A stretch of 64,000 bases of DNA, taken from contig NZ_JBIRXP010000007.1 in the NCBI RefSeq assembly GCF_044389085.1, positions 1 to 64,000 of the forward strand, given 5' to 3'. This document shows, in pieces, positions 48,413 to 58,078 of this stretch. The stretch's first letter is position 1. Every line of letters begins with the position of its first letter. The DNA is from Isoptericola sp044389085 (lineage in GTDB: Bacteria; Actinomycetota; Actinomycetes; Actinomycetales; Cellulomonadaceae). A program made the position numbers and the translations under genes. The notes below the pieces were generated by a model. That model was given only the letters and a program-made list of their open reading frames with translations. It did no database searches and had not been told where the DNA came from.

Positions 48413-49786
48413 TCACGCCTCCTGACGTGACGGCTCAGGGCGGGCCGGCGTCGACGCCGCGCGCAGCTGGTCGCCGTTGAGCAGCAGGTTGAGCAGGATC
48501 GCGCTGATCGCGCCGGCGCTGATGCCGGAGTCGAAGATCAGCTGGAACCACGTCGGGAACTCGGCGTAGATCTCCGGGCGCACGGTCGGGAGCATCGCGA
48601 TACCGAGGGACACGGCCACCACGAGGATGTTCTTGCTGGTGAACGTGACCTTGGTGAGCGAGCGGATGCCGGACGCCGCGACCATGCCGAACAGAGCGAT
48701 CCCCGCGCCGCCCAGCACGGCGCTGGGCACGCCCTCGACGACCGCACCGACCTTCGGCACCAGGCCGAGGACGACGAGGATGCCGCCGGCCATCGTCGCG
48801 ACGAACCGCGAGCCCACGCCCGTGAGGCTGACGAGCCCCACGTTCTGCGCGAACGCCGTGTACGGGAAGGTGTTGAAGACCCCGCCGAGCACGGTGGACA
48901 GGCCGTCAGCGCGCAGGCCGTCGCCGAGCCGCTGCTTGGTCACGGGGCGACCGGTGATCTCGCCGACGGCGATCATGTCGCCCGTCGTCTCGGTCATGAT
49001 CACGAGGCCCACGATCAGCATGGACGCCACGGCCGCGACGGGGAACGTCGGGAGGCCGAAGTGGAACGGCGTCACGACGGCGAACCAGCCGGCCTCGCCC
49101 ACGCCCGACCAGTCGACCTTGCCCAGCGGCAGCGCGACGAGCGTGCCGAGGGCCAGGCCGAGCAGCACGGACAGGCGGGCCAGCGCGGGCGGCGCGAACC
49201 GCTCGACCAGCACGATGAACAGCAGCGTGCCGGCCGCGAGCCCCAGGTCGGCCGGCGCGGCCGCCTCGCCGTTGTTCGTGATCCAGCCGGCGGCGACGTC
49301 CATGAGCGAGACGCCGATGATGAGGATCACCGTGCCGGTGACGAGCGGCGGGAAGAACCGCAGCAGCGCCGAGAAGAACGGCGCCACCACGATCATGAAC
49401 AGGCCGCACGCGATGGTCGCGCCGAAGACGGCGGTGATGTCGTACGTCGTGCCGATGGTGATCATCGGCCCCACCGCGGCGAACGTCACGCCCTGCATGA
49501 GCGGCAGCCGTACCCCGAACCGCCAGAACCCGAGGGACTGGATGATCGACGCGATGCCCGCGACGAACAGGTCGGCGCTGATGAGGAACGCCAGGTCCTG
49601 CGCGGAGTAGCCCAGGGCGCCGCCCACGATGAGCGGCACCGCCACCGCCCCGGCGTACATGGCGAGCACGTGCTGCAGCCCGAGCGGGAACAGCCGCGCG
49701 AACCGTGGCACCTGGTCGACCGGGTGCCGCTCGGCGGTGCTGGGTGAGGTGCTGGGTGGTGTCGTGCTGGGTGGTGCCTCGGACAT
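48413..49786 (-). CDS. NCS2 family nucleobase (xanthine/uracil) permease
   Basis: A 457-residue membrane transporter with about 14 hydrophobic segments. LFPLGLQHVLAMYAGAVAVPLIVGGALG is the N-terminal signature of the xanthine/uric acid branch, and SVVTKQRLGDGL-type loop plus FAQNVGLVSLTGVGSRFVA hold the family QNVG motif. ATG 49786. The ATG is preceded by a G-rich spacer with no clear operator. The substrate could be xanthine, uric acid or uracil. A single-gene unit; the 128-bp region upstream separates it from the sugar transporter operon end. Confidence 0.88.
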   Translation of the reverse strand: MSEAPPSTTPPSTSPSTAERHPVDQVPRFARLFPLGLQHVLAMYAGAVAVPLIVGGALGYSAQDLAFLISADLFVAGIASIIQSLGFWRFGVRLPLMQGVTFAAVGPMITIGTTYDITAVFGATIACGLFMIVVAPFFSALLRFFPPLVTGTVILIIGVSLMDVAAGWITNNGEAAAPADLGLAAGTLLFIVLVERFAPPALARLSVLLGLALGTLVALPLGKVDWSGVGEAGWFAVVTPFHFGLPTFPVAAVASMLIVGLVIMTETTGDMIAVGEITGRPVTKQRLGDGLRADGLSTVLGGVFNTFPYTAFAQNVGLVSLTGVGSRFVATMAGGILVVLGLVPKVGAVVEGVPSAVLGGAGIALFGMVAASGIRSLTKVTFTSKNILVVAVSLGIAMLPTVRPEIYAEFPTWFQLIFDSGISAGAISAILLNLLLNGDQLRAASTPARPEPSRQEA

Positions 49787-49913
49787 CGGTCGTCCCCTTC
49801 CGTCACCGGGCGCCGTGGCGGCGCGTCGGGACGACGGTAGGGAGCGAGGGTTTCCGCTGGGTCAAACGGCGTTTCCGGGGTGTGAAATCCTCTCGGATGA
49901 ACCGATCTGGCCG

Positions 49914-50783
49914 TCAGCCCTTGAGACCCCCGCTGAGCACGTCGAGCCGCCAGTACCGCTGCAGCAGCAGGAAGCAGAGGATCAGCGGGACGATCGACAG
50001 CAGCGACCCGGTGATCACCAGCGTGTACAGCGCCGCTTGCCCGGCCCCGCGGTTGAGCAGCGTGAACAGCCCCACCGTGAGGGGGAACATCCGCTCGTTG
50101 CTGAGCATGATGTAGGGCAGCATGAAGTTCGTCCAGATCGCGACGAACTGCAGCAGGAACACCGTGACCAGGCCTGGCGTCATGAGCCGCAGGCCCACGC
50201 TCCAGAACAGGCGCAGGTCGCCGGCGCCGTCGATCCGGCCCGCCTCGAGGATCTCCGGCGGCACGGTGGCGGCCGCGAACACGCGGCACAGGTAGATGGA
50301 GAAGGGGCTGACGAGCAGCGGCAGCAGCACCGACCAGTAGCTGCCCACCAGGTCGAGCGCCGACAGCAGCTGGTACTGCGGGATGGCGAGCGCGATCTGC
50401 GGGATGAGCACCCCGGCGAGGATCGTCGTGAAGATCGCCTCCCGGCCGGGGAACCGGTAGACGGCCAGCGCGTACCCGGCGGCCGCCGAGAAGAACACGG
50501 ACAGCACCGTGCCGATCCCCGCGAACAGCAGCGAGTTGAGCACCCAGCTGAGGAAGACGCCGTCGTTGTACTCGAGCAGCGCGGTGACGTTCGCGGCGAG
50601 GCCGCCGTTGAAGGACGGCGCGAACGTGTCGGTGCTGAACAGCTCCTGCGGGTTCTTCGTCGCGGCGACGAGCACCCACAGGGCTGGCAGGACGCAGTAC
50701 AGCGCGCCGACGGCGAGCACCAGCGTCGGCAGGACGCCGCCGCGGCGGGCCCGCGCGCGGGCAGGGGCGATCGCGACGCTCAT
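49914..50783 (-). CDS. Carbohydrate ABC transporter permease (MalG type)
   Basis: A 289-residue inner-membrane permease with six helices; the EAA loop is LEAGRIDGAGDLRLFWSVGLRLMTPGL. The N-terminus MSVAIAPARARARRGGVLPT precedes VLAVGALYCVLPALWVLVAATKNPQE. ATG 50783 overlaps the partner permease gene by 4 bp. Last gene of the GH42-GH3 operon. The ATPase is not encoded here, as usual when MsiK-like ATPases are shared. Confidence 0.9.
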   Translation of the reverse strand: MSVAIAPARARARRGGVLPTLVLAVGALYCVLPALWVLVAATKNPQELFSTDTFAPSFNGGLAANVTALLEYNDGVFLSWVLNSLLFAGIGTVLSVFFSAAAGYALAVYRFPGREAIFTTILAGVLIPQIALAIPQYQLLSALDLVGSYWSVLLPLLVSPFSIYLCRVFAAATVPPEILEAGRIDGAGDLRLFWSVGLRLMTPGLVTVFLLQFVAIWTNFMLPYIMLSNERMFPLTVGLFTLLNRGAGQAALYTLVITGSLLSIVPLILCFLLLQRYWRLDVLSGGLKG

Positions 50784-51754
50784 GCGTCGTCACCTCCGGT
50801 GAATCGGCGCGAGACGCGCATGACACCCATGGACACGGCGAACGTGAGCGCCGCCAGGAGCACCGACTCGGCCGCGGCCAGGTAGGTGTTCCCCTGGACG
50901 AAGGCGTCGTTGTAGACCTTCATCATCGGCATCCACGAGCTGGTGATCGCGTGCGACAACGGCTCCAGGGCGGTCGGCTCGTTGTAGACCTGGATCATCG
51001 CGATGAGCGCGAAGACCATCGTCATGACCAGGGCGGGGGCGATGAGCGGCAGCTTGATCCGCAGCGCGATCCCCACCTCGGAGGCGCCGTCCAGCCGGGC
51101 CGCCTCGTACAGCTCGACCGGCACCCCGCGCAGCGCGGTGTACAGGATGATCATGTTGAAGCCGAGGCCGCCCCAGACGGCGATGTTCGCCGTCGAGAAC
51201 AGGACCGTGCCGCTGCCGAGGAAGTCCGGCGCCGTGAGCCCGACCTTCTCGAAGAGCTGGTGGATGGGGCTCACCGCGGGCAGGTAGAGGAAGCCCCACA
51301 TGAGCGACGCGATGACGCCGGGGACGGCGTACGGGATGAAGATCAGCGTGCGCCACACGCCCGTCAGGCGGGTACGGCCGTAGTCGAGCAGCAGGGCGAA
51401 GACCACCGCCAGCCCGAACATCACGACGACGACGACCGCGCCGTACAGGACCATCCGGCCCAGCGCCTCCCAGAACACCGGGTCGCTGAGGGCGTTGGCG
51501 TAGTTCTGCAGGCCGACGAACTGCTCCTCGCGGGCGCCCAGCAGGCTGCCGTCGGCGACGCGCTTGGCCCGCAGGCTCAGCCACAGGGAGTAGCCGATGG
51601 GCACGAGCATGAACCCGAGCAGCAGGAGCAGCGCGGGGGCGAGCAGCAGGTACGGCACGCCGCGTCCGCGGCGGCGCCCGCGCCTCGGCGGGGCCGCCGC
51701 CGGGGCGTCGAGGCCGCGCGGCGCGCGCGCGACGTCGGGGTCAAGCGTGGTCAT
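50780..51754 (-). CDS. Carbohydrate ABC transporter permease (MalF type)
   Basis: A 324-residue permease with six helices and the EAA loop YEAARLDGASEVGIALRIKLPLIAPALVMTMVF. Typical short N-terminal cytoplasmic region with an Arg-rich patch (PPRRGRRRGRGVPYLLL). ATG 51754. Forms the channel with the MalG-type partner for the sugar bound by the next protein upstream. Confidence 0.9.
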   Translation of the reverse strand: MTTLDPDVARAPRGLDAPAAAPPRRGRRRGRGVPYLLLAPALLLLLGFMLVPIGYSLWLSLRAKRVADGSLLGAREEQFVGLQNYANALSDPVFWEALGRMVLYGAVVVVVMFGLAVVFALLLDYGRTRLTGVWRTLIFIPYAVPGVIASLMWGFLYLPAVSPIHQLFEKVGLTAPDFLGSGTVLFSTANIAVWGGLGFNMIILYTALRGVPVELYEAARLDGASEVGIALRIKLPLIAPALVMTMVFALIAMIQVYNEPTALEPLSHAITSSWMPMMKVYNDAFVQGNTYLAAAESVLLAALTFAVSMGVMRVSRRFTGGDDA

Positions 51755-51800
51755 GACGTCTCGATTCGTCCGGCCGGCGGTCGTCCGCCGGCGCTGGAGC

Positions 51801-53132
51801 TCAGTCCTCGGCGACCGGGTAGCCCTGGTCGTGGAGGTCCTTCGTGATGGCGGTGTCGATGTCGCGGAGCGAGTCCTGGAGCGGACGGCCCTGCTCGATC
51901 GAGGTGGAGAAGTCGTCCTGCATGCGCGTGAACGCGTAGTTCACGTTGGGCGACCAGGGGAACTCGGTGGTGTGGGCGGCGGCGTCGGCCGCGAGGTCCC
52001 AGAAGTCCGTCTGGTCGCCGAGGATCTCCGGGACGGCCGACCCCTTGGCGTACTCCTGGCCGGCGACGGCCGCCGGGTACAGGCCGGCGGTGTCGACGAG
52101 CTGCGCCAGTCCCTCCGGGTCGGTGTAGAGCCAGGTGAGGAACGCGGCGGCCTCGTCGGGGTGCGGCGTCGTCGTCGAGATGGCGGCCGACGACCCGCCC
52201 CAGTTGCCGGCGTCCTCGGCGCCGGGCTCCCACTGCGGCAGCGGCACGGCCGTCCACCCGGAGCCCTCCTCGGCGATGCCGGCGATGACGCCCGCGCCCC
52301 AGGCGGGGGCGATCCAGGCGAGCTGGTCCCCCGTCGACATGGCAGCGTTCCACTCGGCCGAGTACGTGGGCGTGGTGCTCACCAGCCCGCGGTCCACGAG
52401 GTCGCTCCAGTAGGACGCGACCCGGGTGGTCGCGGCGTCGTCGATGTCGACGCCCCAGGCGTTCCCGTCGGCCGACCACCACTGGGCGCCCGCCTGCTGG
52501 GAGAGCCCCGCGAACCAGCCCGGGTACGTGGCGTCGAACGACGTGAGGTGCGCGTCCGGGTCGGCCTCGTGCACCTGCTCGGCGACGTCGGCGAACTCGT
52601 CCCACGTGGTCGGCACGTCGAGGCCGAGGTCCTCCAGCCGGTCCTCGCGGACGTACATCATCAGCGGGCCGATGTCGCCGGGGACGGCGTAGCTCTGCCC
52701 GTCCCACGTGACCTGCGCCAGCGCCGCGGGCGAGAACTCGTCCGCGAGCGGGGCCACGGTGTCCGTGACGTCGGCGACGGCCCCGTTGGACACGAGGATC
52801 GGCAGCGCCTGGTACTCGACCTGCATGAGGTCGGGCAGGTTGCCGGCCTCCGCGGCCGTCGTGATGCGGGTGACGAGGTCGTCGCCCTCCGCGAGCCGCG
52901 CGACCTTCACCTGCACGTCCGGGTGCTCCTCGTTCCAGACCCCGACGACGTCCTCGATGTTCGTCATCCAGGTCCAGTAGGTGAGCTGCACCGGGCCGTC
53001 GCCGTCGCCCCCGCCGCCGGGAGCGCCGTCGTCGCCGCTGCACGCGACCAGCGCGGTGGCGGCCGCCAGACCCGCGGCCGCGGCGACGGCGCCGCGGCCG
53101 AGCCGCGTCCTCATCGTCGACCTCGTGCTCAT
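51801..53132 (-). CDS. Sugar ABC transporter substrate-binding lipoprotein
   Basis: A 443-residue binding protein with a signal peptide ending in the lipobox TALVACSG. The mature protein (GPVQLTYWTWMTNIEDVVGVWN, VKVARLAEGDDLVTRITTAAEAGNLPDLMQVEY) is a cluster B solute-binding protein of the oligosaccharide group. ATG 53132 is 14 bp after the GH3 stop. Substrate probably a galactoside or beta-glucoside oligosaccharide, by neighbours. Confidence 0.9.
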   Translation of the reverse strand: MSTRSTMRTRLGRGAVAAAAGLAAATALVACSGDDGAPGGGGDGDGPVQLTYWTWMTNIEDVVGVWNEEHPDVQVKVARLAEGDDLVTRITTAAEAGNLPDLMQVEYQALPILVSNGAVADVTDTVAPLADEFSPAALAQVTWDGQSYAVPGDIGPLMMYVREDRLEDLGLDVPTTWDEFADVAEQVHEADPDAHLTSFDATYPGWFAGLSQQAGAQWWSADGNAWGVDIDDAATTRVASYWSDLVDRGLVSTTPTYSAEWNAAMSTGDQLAWIAPAWGAGVIAGIAEEGSGWTAVPLPQWEPGAEDAGNWGGSSAAISTTTPHPDEAAAFLTWLYTDPEGLAQLVDTAGLYPAAVAGQEYAKGSAVPEILGDQTDFWDLAADAAAHTTEFPWSPNVNYAFTRMQDDFSTSIEQGRPLQDSLRDIDTAITKDLHDQGYPVAED

Positions 53133-53145
53133 GACTCCCCCTCGC

Positions 53146-54954
53146 TCATGCCCGCGCGTACCGCAGGCCGTGGCCGTGCACGAACTGCGGGTCGGCGGTG
53201 TCGAACGGCACGTCGCTGCGGCTGGCGACGACGGCGGCCATCGAGCTCGGCAGGTCGAACGGCAGGCGCCCCTCGGGCCCGGCCTCGCCGAACAGCACCT
53301 GGGCCAGGGCCTCGTCGGAGGTGCCGAAGTCGGCGACGACGGCGGCGGCGGTCTGCTCGAGGCCGCCGATCACCGCAGGGCGGTCCATGTAGACGACGAG
53401 CACGACGGGCACGTGCGCCGCGAGCTCCTCGACCCGCGCCACGGTCGCGGCGTCGAACTCCAGCGAGCCGGTGTGGAAGCCGGCGGCCAGGCCGTCCTTC
53501 GCGTCGAACGGCGCGGGCACCCGCAGCACGGCGACGTCGGCGTCCTCGACCGCGGTGACGGCCTCGCCGAACGCGGCGACGGCGTCGGCCGCCAGGCCCT
53601 CGGCGAGCACCCGCGCGCCGCGGGCGAGCGGCAGCGCCGGGGCGCCGCCGTCCTCCCGGTTGGTCAGGAGGGTCAGCGAGCGGCGCTGCGCGTCGAGGCC
53701 CGCCTCGACGAACTCGCGGCTGCCGACCACGCGCTCGGCGTGGTCGCCGTCCAGGAACGGCTCGTCGAACAGGCCGAGCACGAACTTCTCGCGCAGGATC
53801 CGGCGCACCGAGACGTCGACGCGCGACTCCTCCAGGCGGCCCGCCCGCACGAGGTCGAGGATCAGGTCGGTGCGGTACTCGCCGCCGAACTGATCGGCGC
53901 CGGCGTGCAGCACCTTGAGCACCCGCTCCTCCTCGGTCAGGTGCTCGACGCCCCACGCGCGGGCCGAGGTCTCGTCACCCACCGCGATGTGGTCCGTGAT
54001 GAGGCTCCAGTCCGTGCAGACGATGCCGTCGAAGCCGAGGCGCTCGCGCAGGATGCCCGTGACGACCGAGCGGTTGAAGCCGAAGCCGACCTCCTCGTAC
54101 TCGGTGTCCACCGGCATGCCGTAGTACGGCATGACCTGCGTGGCGCCGGCCTCCAGCGCGGCCGTGAACGGGCGCAGGTGGGTCTCGAACGCGCCGCCCG
54201 GGTAGACCTGCTCGCGCCCGTACGGGAAGTGCGGGTCCTCGCCGTCGCGCTGCGGCCCGCCGCCCGGGAAGTGCTTGATCATGCCCGCCACGGAGCGCGG
54301 GCCGAGCCGGTCGCCGCCGTGCAGCCCACGCACGTACGCCCGCGCGATGCGCTCGACCAGCTCGACGTCCTCGCCGAACGTGGTGAAGATGCGCGGCCAG
54401 CGCGCCTCCGTCGCGAGGTCGAGCTGCGGGTGCAGCGCCACGGTGAGCCCCACGGCGCGGTACTCCTCGCGCACGATCGCGGCGAACCGCTCGATCAGTG
54501 CGTCGTCCCCGATCGCGGCGAGGCCGAGCGTGTCGGGCCAGGCGGAGAAGAACCCGGCCGGCGACTCGCTCTCCGGGTTGCCGGTCAGCGCGTTGCGCGG
54601 GTCGGTCGTCACCGGGTGGCGGGTGTCGGTGGAGAACGTCACGGGGATCCCGTGCGGGCGGTCGAGAGCGATGCGCTGGACGGCGTTGTGCCACTCGACG
54701 AACTCGCGCGGGGTGCGGGTGGTGCCCAGCAGGCCGTAGTGGGTGATGTGCTGGTCGACGATCGTGCGGCGCAGCGGCGGCAGGTCGAACTCGGCGTTGC
54801 CGGTGTCGACGTCCTCCAGGGTGCCCATCGGGTGGAAGAGCTGGCCCGCCTTCTCCTCGAGCGTGAGGCGGGCGAGCAGGTCCTCGACCCGCTGCTCCAC
54901 CGCGAGGGTGCGGTCCTGGTACGGGTGGGCGGTCTGGGGCGAGGTGGCGGTCAT
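53146..54954 (-). CDS. Glycoside hydrolase family 3 protein
   Basis: A 602-residue GH3 enzyme without signal peptide. The (beta/alpha)8 domain carries KHFPGGG and the nucleophile region GIVCTDWSLI (aspartate in TDW); the C-terminal domain starts around SREFVEAGLDAQRRSLTLLTN. The length is short for GH3 with an FnIII domain, which is absent. EYEEVGFGFN and DPHFPYGREQVYPGG fit the beta-glucosidase/xylosidase branch. ATG 54954 overlaps the GH42 stop by 4 bp. Confidence 0.9.
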   Translation of the reverse strand: MTATSPQTAHPYQDRTLAVEQRVEDLLARLTLEEKAGQLFHPMGTLEDVDTGNAEFDLPPLRRTIVDQHITHYGLLGTTRTPREFVEWHNAVQRIALDRPHGIPVTFSTDTRHPVTTDPRNALTGNPESESPAGFFSAWPDTLGLAAIGDDALIERFAAIVREEYRAVGLTVALHPQLDLATEARWPRIFTTFGEDVELVERIARAYVRGLHGGDRLGPRSVAGMIKHFPGGGPQRDGEDPHFPYGREQVYPGGAFETHLRPFTAALEAGATQVMPYYGMPVDTEYEEVGFGFNRSVVTGILRERLGFDGIVCTDWSLITDHIAVGDETSARAWGVEHLTEEERVLKVLHAGADQFGGEYRTDLILDLVRAGRLEESRVDVSVRRILREKFVLGLFDEPFLDGDHAERVVGSREFVEAGLDAQRRSLTLLTNREDGGAPALPLARGARVLAEGLAADAVAAFGEAVTAVEDADVAVLRVPAPFDAKDGLAAGFHTGSLEFDAATVARVEELAAHVPVVLVVYMDRPAVIGGLEQTAAAVVADFGTSDEALAQVLFGEAGPEGRLPFDLPSSMAAVVASRSDVPFDTADPQFVHGHGLRYARA

Positions 54955-57047
54955 GCGTCGTCTTCCGGTGTCGAGGAGGTGGTGAGGACGAGGACGTCGT
55001 GCGGGGCGAGCGGGAGCGTCGCACGCGCTCCCGGCACGGCGTCGCCGGGCAGGGCGTGCCGGGTGCCGCCGAGCACGTCGGTGAGGGCGGCGGCGGCGCG
55101 GACCTCCGCGGGGCCCGCGGCGAGGGCGGCGGCCAGGTCGAGCGTGGCCGACCGGTCGCCGTGGTTGATCGCGACCAGCGTGCTGCCGCGCCAGACCGTC
55201 TCGACGCCGGGCTCCTGCCCGCCCGTCGGGACGCCGGCGCCGTCGAGGGCGGCGCGCAGCACGGTGTCGAGCCCGTGCCGGGGTTCGGCGGCGAGGTCGG
55301 CACCCACGTACCAGGCGCGACCGGCGCCGTGGTCGTGACGGGCGACGGCCACGCACCCGGCCAGCGGCCCGTCGTCGTAGGTGGCGAGCACCTCCGCGCC
55401 GTCGCTCCGGGTGCGCTCGCCGAGGGTGGTCGCCGCGCCGCGGCGGCCGTCGACCCACGAGACGACGCTGCCGCCGTCGGGCAGGGGGGCCCATTCCTCG
55501 GCCGAGACGCCGAGCACGTGCCGCAGCAGGGCGGGCGACCGCCCCAGGTGCAGGTGCGCCAGGCCGTCGGCGACCCCGCCGAACGGCCCCCACACGAGGT
55601 GGCCGCCGCCGGCGACGTAGGCGTCGAGGCGGTCGGCGGTGCCCTGGTCGAGGACCGTGAGGGCGGGCGCGAGCACGACGTCGTAGTCCGCGAGGGCGAC
55701 GTCCTCCCGCCCGGGGGCGACGACGTCCGCCACGACCCCGAGCCGCCACAGGACACGGTGCCAGGCCTGCAGGGTGGCGAGCGGGTCGAGGCGCGACGTC
55801 GGCAGCGCGACCTGGGTGCCGGCCCACCACGACGGCCAGTCCCACAGGAGGGCGACGCGGCGGTGGACGGGCTGCCCGACCAGGCCGCGCAGCGCGCGCA
55901 GGTCGGCGCCCAGGCGCCGGACGCCCGCGTGCAGGGCGGTGTCCGGGCCGGCCACGGGCAGCATGGCCGAGTGGAACCGTTCGGGGCCGGAACGCGCCTG
56001 CCGCCACTGGAAGAACAGCGCGCCGTCGCAGCCGTGCGCCGCGGCCTGCAGCACCTCGGCACGCAGGCGCCCGGGAGACTTCGTGAGGTTGTGCTCGCGC
56101 CAGCTCACGGCGCTCGCCGCCTGCTCCATGCGCAGCCAGGACGCGCCTCCCGCCAGGCCCCGGGCCAGGTGGTTGACGAGGGCCGAGTCCGCGGGCGCGT
56201 CGGGGGACGCGGGGTCGGGGTAGGCGTCGTCGGCGATCACGTCGAGGTCCGCGGCCCAGTCGTGCGGGTCGATGCCGCCGAAGAAGCCCATGAGGTTGGT
56301 CGTGACGGGGCGCTCCGGGTCGTGCCGGCGGACGATCGCCTTCTGCTCCCGGTACAGGTCGAGCAGCAGGTCGGAGCCGAAGCGGCGGAAGTCGAGCTCC
56401 TGCGACGGGTTGCGGTGGTACGGCGCGACGCGCGGCGGCAGGATCTCGGCCCAGTCGCCGTACTCCTGCGACCAGACGGTCGTGGCCCAGCCCGCGTTGA
56501 GCGCCTCGAGCGTGCCGTACCGCGCGCGCAGCCAGTCGCGGAACCGCTCGGCGCAGCGGTCGCACCAGCAGAACTGCCCGTACTCGTTGCCCGCGTGCCA
56601 CATCCGCACGGCGGGGTGCGCGGCGTAGCGCGCCACGACCTGCTCGGCGATGCCCGCGGCGGCCGCCCGGTAGGCGTCGGACGACGGGCAGAACTGGTTC
56701 CGCGACCCGTAGCTCAGCACCGTGCCGTCGGCCGTCGTGGGCAGCGACTCCGGGTGCCGGTGCCCCAGCCAGGGCGGCGGCGAGGCGACGGGGGTGGCGA
56801 GGTCGACGGCGATGCCCGCGCCGTGCAGCAGGTCGAGCACCTCGTCCAACCAGGCGAACCGGTACTCTCCCGGCCGTGGCTCGAGGTGCGACCAGCTGAA
56901 GACGCCGACGGTGACGAGGTTGACCCCCGCCTCCCGCATCAGCGCGACGTCCTCCTGCCAGACGGCCCGGTCCCACTGCTCGGGGTTGTAGTCCCCGCCG
57001 TACAGGACGCCCAGCTCGTCCGTGAGCCGCGCAAGGCCGTGCCTCAT
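54951..57047 (-). CDS. Beta-galactosidase, GH42 family
   Basis: A 698-residue cytoplasmic beta-galactosidase. The acid/base glutamate is E155 in HAGNEYGQF, the nucleophile is E308 in LRMEQAASAVSW, and the zinc-cluster cysteines FCWCDRC (160-165) match GH42. Start: YGGDYNPEQWD near residue 16. ATG 57047 has a GAGGG site; a GTG at 57053 is an alternative. First gene of the operon and preceded by LacI-type operators. It hydrolyses imported galactosides. Confidence 0.93.
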   Translation of the reverse strand: MRHGLARLTDELGVLYGGDYNPEQWDRAVWQEDVALMREAGVNLVTVGVFSWSHLEPRPGEYRFAWLDEVLDLLHGAGIAVDLATPVASPPPWLGHRHPESLPTTADGTVLSYGSRNQFCPSSDAYRAAAAGIAEQVVARYAAHPAVRMWHAGNEYGQFCWCDRCAERFRDWLRARYGTLEALNAGWATTVWSQEYGDWAEILPPRVAPYHRNPSQELDFRRFGSDLLLDLYREQKAIVRRHDPERPVTTNLMGFFGGIDPHDWAADLDVIADDAYPDPASPDAPADSALVNHLARGLAGGASWLRMEQAASAVSWREHNLTKSPGRLRAEVLQAAAHGCDGALFFQWRQARSGPERFHSAMLPVAGPDTALHAGVRRLGADLRALRGLVGQPVHRRVALLWDWPSWWAGTQVALPTSRLDPLATLQAWHRVLWRLGVVADVVAPGREDVALADYDVVLAPALTVLDQGTADRLDAYVAGGGHLVWGPFGGVADGLAHLHLGRSPALLRHVLGVSAEEWAPLPDGGSVVSWVDGRRGAATTLGERTRSDGAEVLATYDDGPLAGCVAVARHDHGAGRAWYVGADLAAEPRHGLDTVLRAALDGAGVPTGGQEPGVETVWRGSTLVAINHGDRSATLDLAAALAAGPAEVRAAAALTDVLGGTRHALPGDAVPGARATLPLAPHDVLVLTTSSTPEDDA

Positions 57048-57066
57048 GACCACACTCCCTCGGATT

Positions 57067-57082
57067 GTCGAAGCGCTTCGAC
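57067..57082. promoter_or_regulatory. LacI-family operator 1
   Basis: GTCGAAGCGCTTCGAC is a perfect palindrome with the GCGC core of LacI/GalR operators, 20 bp upstream of the GH42 start. Confidence 0.75.
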
Positions 57083-57167
57083 GCGCAGGAGCGAGACTAT
57101 CCCCTCGGGACGAGAACGGTCCAGGGGGTCATTCCGTGAGAGCGCGACCACCACGGGACGAGACGTT

Positions 57168-57183
57168 GTTCAAGCGCTTCGAC
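57168..57183. promoter_or_regulatory. LacI-family operator 2
   Basis: GTTCAAGCGCTTCGAC differs from operator 1 by two bases and lies 101 bp from it. Two operators would allow looping repression. The regulator gene is not in this window. Confidence 0.65.
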
Positions 57184-57208
57184 ACTCGTGAGGAGGGCGC
57201 AGGTTCGA

Positions 57209-57245
57209 CGACGGGCCGGCCGTCACGGGGACGACCGGCCCGTCG
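57209..57245 (-). terminator. Terminator of the ugp-like operon
   Basis: 16-bp arms at 57209-57224 and 57230-57245 pair with one mismatch around ACGGG. It lies just downstream of the last gene of the minus-strand ugp operon. Confidence 0.65.
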
Positions 57246-57259
57246 GGACGCGGAGGGGC

Positions 57260-58078
57260 TCAGGCTCCGGCGCCCCCGGACGCGTCCTGGTGCACCCCGT
57301 CCAGCCAGCCCGCCAGCCGGTCGGGGCGGTCGGTGATGATCTCGTCCACCCCGAGGGCGACGGCGGCGGCCCAGTGCGCGGGCTCGTTCAGCGTCCAGAC
57401 CGCGGTGGCGAGGCCGGCGTCGTGCAGCCGGGCGACGACGTCGGGGTCGTCACGGAGCACCGTGCCCTGGGGGTTGCACATGACGACGTCGAGGTCACGG
57501 CAGCGCGCGACGAGGTCGTCCCGGGCGCCCGTGACGAGCAGACCGCGGCGCAGCCCCGGGTCGGCGGAGCGCAGGGCGGCCACCGTCTCGGGCCAGAAGC
57601 TCTGAGCCACCGTGCGGTCGGCGAGCCCTGCCGCCCGCAGCGGCTCGGTGACCCGGCGCGCCTCCCGCGCCGACCACACGCCCTTGACCTCCAGCAGCAG
57701 GTCCAGGCCCGGGTGGCGCCGCAGCAGGTCGACGACCTCCGCGAACGTCGGCACGCGCTGCCCGGCGTAGGCGGAGGAGAACCACGACCCGGCGTCGAGC
57801 AGCCGCACCTCGCGCAGCTCGAGGTCGGCCAGCTTGCCGCTGCCGCTCGTCGTCGCGTCCACCGTCTCGTCGTGGATCACCACGACCTCGCCGTCCGCGG
57901 TGAGCCGCACGTCGATCTCCAGCGCGTCGGCCCCCGCGCGGGCCGCGCTCTCGAACGCCGCACGCGTGTTCTGCGGCGCGACGGCGCTGTTGCCGCGGTG
58001 CGCGACGACGCGCGGCCGGGACGCGCCGCCGGCCCGCCCGCCGGGCACGGTCCCGGCGGGCACGGTCCCGCCCGTCAC
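57260..58078 (-). CDS. ugpQ: Glycerophosphodiester phosphodiesterase (UgpQ-like)
   Basis: A 272-residue cytoplasmic GDPD. The barrel starts VVAHRGNSAVAPQNTRAAFESAARAGADALEIDVRLTADGEVVVIHDETVD with the catalytic His and Glu/Asp residues. The first 20 residues (VTGGTVPAGTVPGGRAGG) are low-complexity. GTG 58078 overlaps the binding protein stop by 4 bp. The gene order permease-permease-binding protein-GDPD is the ugp arrangement for import and cleavage of glycerophosphodiesters. Confidence 0.88.
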   Translation of the reverse strand: MTGGTVPAGTVPGGRAGGASRPRVVAHRGNSAVAPQNTRAAFESAARAGADALEIDVRLTADGEVVVIHDETVDATTSGSGKLADLELREVRLLDAGSWFSSAYAGQRVPTFAEVVDLLRRHPGLDLLLEVKGVWSAREARRVTEPLRAAGLADRTVAQSFWPETVAALRSADPGLRRGLLVTGARDDLVARCRDLDVVMCNPQGTVLRDDPDVVARLHDAGLATAVWTLNEPAHWAAAVALGVDEIITDRPDRLAGWLDGVHQDASGGAGA

